A DNA stretch of 64,000 bases from Fistulifera solaris (Eukaryota; Bacillariophyta; Bacillariophyceae; Naviculales; Stauroneidaceae): contig AP026176.1 in NCBI GenBank assembly GCA_030295235.1, positions 372,001-436,000 of the forward strand, in the 5' to 3' direction. The notes beneath the pieces are model-generated. The model was given only the letters and a program-made list of their open reading frames with translations. It was not told where the DNA came from and ran no database searches. Positions 57,558 to 64,000 of the stretch are shown here, piece by piece; position 1 is the stretch's first letter; each line of letters opens with the position of its first letter. A program made the translations under genes and the position numbers.

Positions 57558-57998
57558 AATAATTAAACCTTATCGTTATGAAAAGAAGCTGTGTAACTTG
57601 TTCGCTCATAAATCATGCTAAATAAATGCTGGCGAGAGTAAAATTGTTGTTCCTTTCAAAGTTCTCTTGTGGCTAGTTTCAGGTACCCAGTATTGTCCGG
57701 CAGCATGCGTTGGATCGACGATAACGACTTCATTGACTTCAGTTGCTGGAATTATGATCCTCGATTGTTGCACAAGATTCATAATAAAGCCCATCGTCCA
57801 GTTTTCGACTTCGGCGAGAGGCAGCAACAAATTTTCCTGCGATGCAATAATTTTCTGTTTATGTTGCACGTCGGACCGGTATCGGTAAGCAATACTGTAT
57901 TCAAACGTCAGAGGAGCACCGCTGCGAGAGGCGAGCGGCGACTTCCATTCTCTAAGGCCCTCTCTTCTTGGTGCAAGCCAAGATTAGCGGATGTGCAG
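57558..57998. other. Intergenic, no gene seen
   Basis: Short ORFs overlap here in more than one frame, without any recognisable feature. It ends at the 8-bp target duplication (57991-57998) of the next element. Confidence 0.35.
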
Positions 57999-58421
57999 TA
58001 TAGTTCGACAAGCGTCTCAAGACGTAAATACAATACACCATATCTATGGTATTAATACGTGTATTGACGTATTCGGAATATTCTCAATACATGTATATGT
58101 AGTTGGTCAGTACGGGACTTAGGATGTCGGGACTGGCTGGTGGCTGACATTCCCTGACTATGTGATGTTAGTTTGAACCATTTTTACCATAAAATTCAAT
58201 CAAATCAACGTTATTTATTTGATTTTTCTCTCGCCTGCGGCCTGCGGCGGGCCCCTTCAGAGCTCAGGGAGACCAAGGCGGCGCCCTCGGCGCTTCGGCG
58301 CCTCGGGATTTGAAATCTGATGGGCGCTTACCTGGTACTCGCCCAGCAGTTCAGTCTCAATAGGGTATTAAGACGGTATTACGTATTCAAAAATCTCAAT
58401 ACGTGTATTTGTCGAACTATA
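57999..58421. mobile_element. 423-bp MITE with 8-bp target duplication (hAT-like)
   Basis: Perfect 13-bp terminal inverted repeats, TATAGTTCGACAA and TTGTCGAACTATA, are flanked by exact 8-bp copies of ATGTGCAG (57991-57998 and 58422-58429). An 8-bp duplication is characteristic of hAT-superfamily elements. The interior contains AATACGT-type inverted fragments and a GC-rich core (58230-58310) with a cggcgcttcggcgcc hairpin; no coding capacity. The intact duplication implies a fairly recent insertion. Confidence 0.8.
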
Positions 58422-58429
58422 ATGTGCAG

Positions 58430-58962
58430 CGACGTAAAAGTCTTTTTAGACATAGGTAATACCTATTAATCCATGTGTTATATATATTTATTTTCAAGTC
58501 TATTTTCACTTGTCGCTACTGTACTGAAGAAAGTACTTTCTAAGCGGTCTTTTGTCACTTTTTCCAAAAAGACTGTCTTAGGTCGTAGGTTTCACCTTAA
58601 CTTTTAGCGTACGTAGGACATAGGGCTCTATCGTCAATCTTCAAGCGTCATCTGTCCTCTGTCATCTGTCATCTGCTATCTGCTTTACGTACTTTGTATT
58701 TTGTATCTGCTGGACGTTGCACGTTGCACGGCTTCCGTTTACCGTTTATTCGCTGCAAGCTGCAAGCTAACAGTCCACAGTAGGACACTTTTGCTAATCC
58801 GTATCTCGGATGTCACTTGTCACTTGTCGGTTGTAGAACACCCAACAGAATTCCTTTAGGCTAATCTCCTCCTCTCGTTTCTATTGTTTGCTCCATTCTT
58901 TTCCTCGAACATTCAAGAAAACCAGTTCACCAGTCTTCCGAAGCAACTCCGATTTGCGCAAC
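58430..58962. other. Upstream region of Cys-rich copy 3
   Basis: Contains short simple repeats (e.g. catctgtcctctgtcatctgtcatctg near 58650). No gene seen. Confidence 0.4.
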
Positions 58963-59490
58963 ATGAAACTTTCATCCCCCTTTATTATTTCCGCTTTCCT
59001 TTTTGGTAAGTTGATCAACCTTGGCGTGTCCTGATTTGTATTGTCCCTCTCAATTTGCTCGCACACGGATCGTTTTGCAGAAAGCGGAGATGCGATCTTT
59101 GCAGACCAAATCCCTCTGCGCAAGCTCCTCCCTTGTGGCAATCGTGACGATGGTGGCTTCGTGCTAGGTTGTACCAACTACATAGGACTCGGTGCATGCT
59201 GGGACAAGGATAACTGGCGTTATGACTTCTGCGCTGGGGCTGCCAATGCGTACACGCTTGAGGAATGCCAGGAGTTGGCGGAGAGTTTGGGAGTGATTGG
59301 ACTTGACTATTTCACAAGTGAAGTTGACGGGAGAACGTTGTGTCATCTTATTTATGATGATGTGGTTACGTCGGATCCAGGTTTTACGTGCCCGCAAGGT
59401 CTTACTCCCGACAAGAATCTCCCTGCAACAGGGCCGATTGCCAAATCGAACGGCTGGACTCACACTAAGTGCTACCATTGTCACTATTAA
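58963..59490 (+). CDS. Secreted Cys-rich protein, tandem family copy 3
   Basis: Exons 58963-59005 and 59081-59490, 75-nt intron after the signal peptide (MKLSSPFIISAFLFG); 150 residues with no frame break. It shares LRKLLPCGNRDDGG, CTNYIGLGAC, YDFCAGAANA, LEECQELAESLG, GLDYFTSE, CHLIYDDVVTS, FTCPQG, ATGPIAK and a terminal CYHCHY with copies 1 and 2. Like them it has an acidic-aromatic strand (LDYF or VEFF) after the fourth cysteine group. No known domain recognised. Confidence 0.8.
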
Positions 59491-60145
59491 AAAAACCTTC
59501 CATTTAATTTAACCGATAATTCGGATGTAGCCAAGGTCGTCTTCAGTAGATTGTGTATGATGACAAATTGATCCATTCATAGCACCCTCACTTTTGACTC
59601 CAGAAGTCGTATCGACCAGTTCTTCGTTAAATTCGGCTCCATAAGGGGTTTTATAAAAAAAAAATAAAGCGATACGCGACCCCGACATGTTTCTCCTGTG
59701 AATGGCGGTCTCCTTACGAGTTTTTTGGAATTGCTTCGGTGAATGCACCTTAACATAAGCTCTTTCCATCCGTGTGTTTACAATGATTGTTAGCCCTTGA
59801 CTTTTGATCCGCACCTCGTCAAACTTGCGTTGCAGAAAGAAATACTAGCGCTTGTTACTCGAGGACGAAGAAGAAGTTTGCTAAATGTAAGCTGTTCGTT
59901 GGTCGCTTGATCAAATACTTTGTATTAACTCATTTCATCCTTCATCTATTGTCCCGCCCCGTCAAAAATATTCCAGTCTTTTAGAGGCACCGCGAGTTCG
60001 CCTTGTCCGATACGCACGTGATTTCACGTTATTGTACCCAGTTGGCCATCACCATTTCTTATAGTTGGCAATCGTTTAAGCGTCGTAACTGAAATTTGAG
60101 ACGCTAAAAAAGGCGATTAAGTTGCACGCACACAGCAAGCACACG
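59491..60145. other. Intergenic, no supported gene
   Basis: A 101-codon frame on the minus strand (59509-59814) has no recognisable features and was not accepted. It lies between Cys-rich copy 3 and the convergent sulfotransferase gene. Confidence 0.35.
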
Positions 60146-61183
60146 CTAGCGATACTTGGAACATGAATCCGCACAACATGGATTCTCGCAACCCCGTTCC
60201 GAACCCCCGGAAAAGTACAGTTCCAGCATTTGAGTGGTTTTCTTGGAGAAAGCGAACGTGTCGTCAAAGATTCCTCGGTAGCGCGCGACTCCGTATTCAT
60301 ACAAAGCGTCATCTAACACGGACATGAACGGATCCCAATCATTTCTGTCGAATGCAGGGTACGTCATATTCTCCATAATCGCACTATTTTGTACTTTCGG
60401 AGCCGATAGTTTCCATCCCAACGATTGCGCCATTGCCGGATACATGGTCTCCCAGTGTTCTAACAGCAAGATGTGATCGAACAATCTCAACCGGTTGAGT
60501 GCGTAATCAAAAATTTCCCGTGTGATTTGAAACTTGGGTACGGTTTGACACCGCGTTCCGCATATTTTCCGAAAACTCCAATTGTCCGGTTGGGCTTGCC
60601 ACCATGCTGCGAATTTGGGCAAGACGGCTTGCTCTCTTTGACTCTTTTGCAGTTCTCGACACACGTGCTTCCAATGAGAAAGATACCGATCTCGACTTTT
60701 TCGTAGCACCACAATATAAATATAATGTTCCGGATCCATGGCTTCGTACATGTCTCCTTCATTGGCGACAAACCTATAGAAACTCTTTGCCGCAAATTTT
60801 TGTTGTGCTTCCAGAGTGTCGGCAAGACCACAACACCGTTGATCCTTCTGGACGTTGCAATTGTGTCTCTTGTCCACGCGAAGTCGATTCAAAGACGCCG
60901 CACCACACATCGTACTGCCTCCACTTTTGTGAATGTGCAAGAAAAAGAGGAGTTTGCGTTGGCGGCGCATGCTGGATAAAATGGTATCGTTCTTATCGCC
61001 CGGCAAGGGTTTGTAAGGAATTTGATGAGGATACAGCGAAACGGAAGTATCGGTCGACTGCAGATTGGGAAACCAGCCGAGCGGACTGCTGCCGATCACG
61101 ACAAGGAACAGAAAGAAAAAGAATAGAAACGTACGACGACTGCAGAAGCGATGTTTCTTGTCATCCTTCGCCGCGAGTTCCAT
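60146..61183 (-). CDS. Golgi-type sulfotransferase-like protein, copy A
   Basis: 345-residue type II membrane protein: basic N-terminus, TM anchor (TFLFFFFLFLVVIGS), lumenal domain. FFLHIHKSGGSTMC is the 5'-phosphosulfate-binding loop of PAPS-dependent sulfotransferases (HIxK-[ST]-GG-[ST] type), and VVLRKSRDRYLSHWKH corresponds to the 3'-phosphate motif (R-x5-R-[YF]-x-S). Paired cysteines (CNVQKDQRCCG, CGTRC, CENPCCADSC) suggest lumenal disulfides. A role in sulfating surface polysaccharides or glycoproteins is inferred from topology. Paralogue directly upstream at 61.9 kb, same strand. Confidence 0.8.
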   Translation of the reverse strand: MELAAKDDKKHRFCSRRTFLFFFFLFLVVIGSSPLGWFPNLQSTDTSVSLYPHQIPYKPLPGDKNDTILSSMRRQRKLLFFLHIHKSGGSTMCGAASLNRLRVDKRHNCNVQKDQRCCGLADTLEAQQKFAAKSFYRFVANEGDMYEAMDPEHYIYIVVLRKSRDRYLSHWKHVCRELQKSQREQAVLPKFAAWWQAQPDNWSFRKICGTRCQTVPKFQITREIFDYALNRLRLFDHILLLEHWETMYPAMAQSLGWKLSAPKVQNSAIMENMTYPAFDRNDWDPFMSVLDDALYEYGVARYRGIFDDTFAFSKKTTQMLELYFSGGSERGCENPCCADSCSKYR

Positions 61184-61935
61184 CGTTCGATCCTAGAACG
61201 ATTCCTATTTTAATAATTGTCAAAGGAAGATGAGTTCATGAAATGATATTCGGTTTCAAAGGCGTTGAAGAGAAGAATCATCATCGGCGTTTGCGGTCAT
61301 AATTGCTTTCGTTGAAGGATTTTCTTATGATGTCATACTCTCCGTGATCGCACGCGATCCGCGTTTATACTCGCCGTAATAGTACTCGTGACTAAAAAGA
61401 AGTCACGTATCACCCGGGGACCTGCTAGTGCTAGTCGATTCGAGGTAGCAATTTTAGCTGGAACTTGTTTGAGGTAAAGGAATGATGAAATAGGACAGAG
61501 AAACATAGCGGTAAATGAAAGTGGTGTACCTGGGTAGATCTGGATTTTTTGGCGGAGATGCTTAAACGTAGATCGGCGGCCACAATTCAGCTCATGCACA
61601 CTCATACTGCTGAAATTGTTCCACTGTTGCAATCATGCATGCTTCAATAATTACATTGAGCGCCACGACTTCATATTTTCGTTAAACGTTTCCTTTTATC
61701 AGTTCCGCCTTCGATAGCACCTCGAGAATTCAGACGCGCCTAAAGCTTTTTGATGCTTCGACGACATCGACGTTCAGCGGAAAAAACACTCATCCTTGTG
61801 TCTTCAATTCCTTGAGAACCAGAGCTCAAGCGATAAAAATCATGCTGTAATCGGTGCTTGATTTCACCGCTTTCGGCAAGTAGGAATAGAAAATACGAAT
61901 TCGAATCGTCGCGAGAAAACAATCAGCACAATAAG
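61184..61935. other. Intergenic between sulfotransferase copies, no gene seen
   Basis: Promoter of copy A and 3' flank of copy B; no other feature recognised. Confidence 0.35.
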
Positions 61936-62979
61936 CTAGCGATACGTCGAACACGACTCCGCACAACATGGATTCCCACAACCTCGCTCTCGTCCCATAC
62001 TAAAATAATGATCCAGCTTGCGGGCTGTCTCTTTCGAAAACCTGAACTCGTCAACGCTGATCCCTCGATAGCGCGCCAATCCAAACTCATACAATGCATC
62101 ATCTAAGATGGACATGAACGGATCCCAATCACGGCTGCCCAGTGCCGGATAGGTTATATTCTTTGCCTTGGCACTGATATGTAGATTGGGAACCGTGCGC
62201 CATCCCAAAGATTGCGTGAATTGCGGTAACATGGCATCCCAATACTCCAACAATAAGATATGATCGAAAGAATTCAGCCGCTTCATTGTGTATTGAAATA
62301 ACTCAAGGTTGACTTGATACTTGGGCACATTTTGACACCGCGTGCCGCAAATTTTCCGGAAATTCCAGTTGTCGGGTTGTGCCTGCCACCACGCATCAAA
62401 TGTTGGTAATGTCACATTCGTGTGATACTGTTCTTGACACATGTGCTTCCAATGCGAACGATACCTGTCCTGACTTTGACGCAACACCACCATATACGTG
62501 TAATGTTGATGATCCATCGCATCGTACATGTCCTTTTCATTGGCGACAAATTGATAAAAGGTCACGGCGGCAAATCGTTCTTGCGCTTGCAATGTATCGG
62601 AAAACCCACAACACCGCTGATCCGGTTGAACATTGCAGTTTTGCTCTTTATTGACGCGCAATTGATTCATGGCAGCCAAAGCACACATACTAGTGCCGCC
62701 ACTTTTGTGAATGTGCAAGAAATACACAATTTTGTGGTTCTTCCGTGTTCTTCGTAAATTTCCCAAATGCGGTTGCGAGTTGTCGATTGTCGTTGAATTG
62801 CTAAGCGATTCGTTCCGCAGCATCAGAAGACTATCACGAAGAACTGTATCATTGAGCTCAAAAAGAGTATCGAAAGAGGGACCGTTACGGAAAGCAAAAA
62901 GGAAAAAGAGGAAAGGGAGGAGAAGCTTGCATCGTCGAAGGCAGTTCCTACGAGCTTTTTCTTGTTCTTTTCTCGTCAT
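61936..62979 (-). CDS. Golgi-type sulfotransferase-like protein, copy B
   Basis: 347 residues, same architecture as copy A: basic N-terminus, TM (LLLPFLFFLFAF), then VYFLHIHKSGGTSMC and VVLRQSQDRYRSHWKH. Shared with copy A: CNVQPDQRCCGFSDTL, WWQAQPDNW-FRKICGTRC, FDHILLLE-W, DWDPFMS-LDDALYE and the Cys-rich end CGNPCCAESCSTYR. Roughly half of positions are identical by eye, so the duplication is not recent. No frame break. Start at ATG 62979, immediately before the basic cluster. Confidence 0.8.
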   Translation of the reverse strand: MTRKEQEKARRNCLRRCKLLLPFLFFLFAFRNGPSFDTLFELNDTVLRDSLLMLRNESLSNSTTIDNSQPHLGNLRRTRKNHKIVYFLHIHKSGGTSMCALAAMNQLRVNKEQNCNVQPDQRCCGFSDTLQAQERFAAVTFYQFVANEKDMYDAMDHQHYTYMVVLRQSQDRYRSHWKHMCQEQYHTNVTLPTFDAWWQAQPDNWNFRKICGTRCQNVPKYQVNLELFQYTMKRLNSFDHILLLEYWDAMLPQFTQSLGWRTVPNLHISAKAKNITYPALGSRDWDPFMSILDDALYEFGLARYRGISVDEFRFSKETARKLDHYFSMGRERGCGNPCCAESCSTYR

Positions 62980-64000
62980 CTTTTCCTCATCGAATGGCGT
63001 TTTGATTCGTCCTTATTTCCAGAAAGCGAGACTTCTATTTTTCAAATGGAGGCACTTCGTATCATCTCATATTTACCTTGTCCTTTAAATGCACTGGTTG
63101 TCATTATTATTAGCAACGCAATATAATCATTTTCAGGTTGCCAGAAAATCTGATAAATACTGCTATTAGCTGTTGGTTCATGACTCATGACTGAATTGCA
63201 GTCGTGGTTCCCGAGAACCATCACTTTGGGTCAATAGTAAATGTTGAAGACAACGTTTCGCAAGGCTCTTAGAATGACCATCTCATGCAAACGCTATAAA
63301 AGTCTATTTCACTGCAATAATGAAAAAAGGAGCCCAAGATTTTCTGCCGATTGAACGGCTTTTAATTTTAGGCAGCAGTCGTGACAAAATACGGGCAACA
63401 CTTTGGTCCATAGTAAATACGGAAGACAAAGTGCCGCAATTTTGGGGGTTGGCGGGTAATTGTCAAGGCAAGATGATGAGCAGCTGCAAATATTACCTAT
63501 TCACTAATTCGAAGTAAACTTAACAAGTACAAAAGTATCTAGTTAACCTCTCTAGCTAGATCAAGTTGTTCGCTCTAGGTCCTTGCCACCCTTTCCACTA
63601 TAGTTCTACCAAGTACCAAGTATACGATCGAGTTTCATCCGACTGGATGTCAGTCATGAATTGGACCTAGGATGATGAGCTTCTCCACTTCTCAGATTAT
63701 CCGCAAGTTAATGATGGTTATCTTATTCCTTCTTGACAAATTCGTACCTTTAAGTCGGGATGTCGTGTTGTATGTTGGTTGGATAATTTTGGTCTTAATA
63801 TTGTCTTTCAACATCAAAGTACGAAGCCACCAAAGAAGATTCGACTACTAAAAAATCTTTTAATATCTAGTTCATAACCACGTAAATCACTAAATAGGCT
63901 GATCATTCTTAATTGTTTGCTCGGTTCGTACAAACGGAAAGAGACAACAGGCAACTCATGCCTCACAGTCCTCTACTTTCGAAACTTAGAATACAAGAAC
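62980..64000. other. Window end, no gene supported
   Basis: Only short ORFs (for example 63320-63517, 65 codons, unrecognised). A diverged direct repeat of about 40 bp (CTTTGG-TC-ATAGTAAAT--GAAGACAA-GT) lies at about 63222-63265 and 63397-63439. Confidence 0.4.

Noticed and set aside
57669-58055. 128-codon plus-strand frame
   Set aside because: Overlaps the left end of the hAT-like MITE and has no recognisable features.
59509-59814. 101-codon minus-strand frame downstream of Cys-rich copy 3
   Set aside because: No signal peptide, domain or paralogue; probably a chance ORF in a 3' region.

Overview
The window looks like nuclear DNA of a diatom, probably a raphid pennate, although the species cannot be named from sequence alone. 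Evidence: compact genes with GT-AG introns of mostly 60-106 nt, many convergent neighbours 35-180 bp apart, several N-termini resembling bipartite plastid presequences, two heat-shock-factor genes, and small secreted or disordered protein families of the kind common in diatoms.

Layout. 0-21 kb is dense and mostly housekeeping: biotin-protein ligase, heat shock factor 1, mitochondrial sulfite oxidase, a plastid-type NSF-like AAA ATPase, heat shock factor 2, an LtrA-like membrane protein, FACT subunit SSRP1, an APMAP/strictosidine-synthase-like protein, mitoribosomal mL49, an unrecognised presequence-bearing protein and a membrane alpha/beta hydrolase. 22-31 kb has a secreted repeat protein, a decayed 2OG-Fe(II) oxygenase pseudogene, ERGIC-3/Erv46 and two disordered paralogues. 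31-45 kb holds two presequence-bearing proteins, two leishmanolysin-like metalloprotease paralogues, an alpha/beta hydrolase, a secreted PS-repeat protein, a trypsin and small secretory-pathway proteins. 45-50 kb is gene-poor and transposon-rich. 50-64 kb has a small disordered protein, an ankyrin protein, cytosolic GAPDH, three tandem cysteine-rich secreted proteins and two tandem sulfotransferases.

Main themes. (1) About eleven otherwise well-conserved genes carry single-base frameshifts, mostly in homopolymer runs, four of them in SSRP1 alone. Restoring one base gives a clean full-length frame each time, so draft-assembly indels are the likeliest cause. (2) Three secreted proteins end in similar cysteine-rich tails, two of them matching C-x-R-[FI]-[IF]-C-C-D. 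(3) Both M8-type metalloproteases encode their HExxH zinc motif on a separate 21-nt microexon. (4) Four non-autonomous DNA elements can be delimited by inverted repeats, three of them with convincing target-site duplications, and one of these carries two palindromic AGAGAG arrays.

Exon coordinates are my reading of splice sites and reading frames, without transcripts or database searches.
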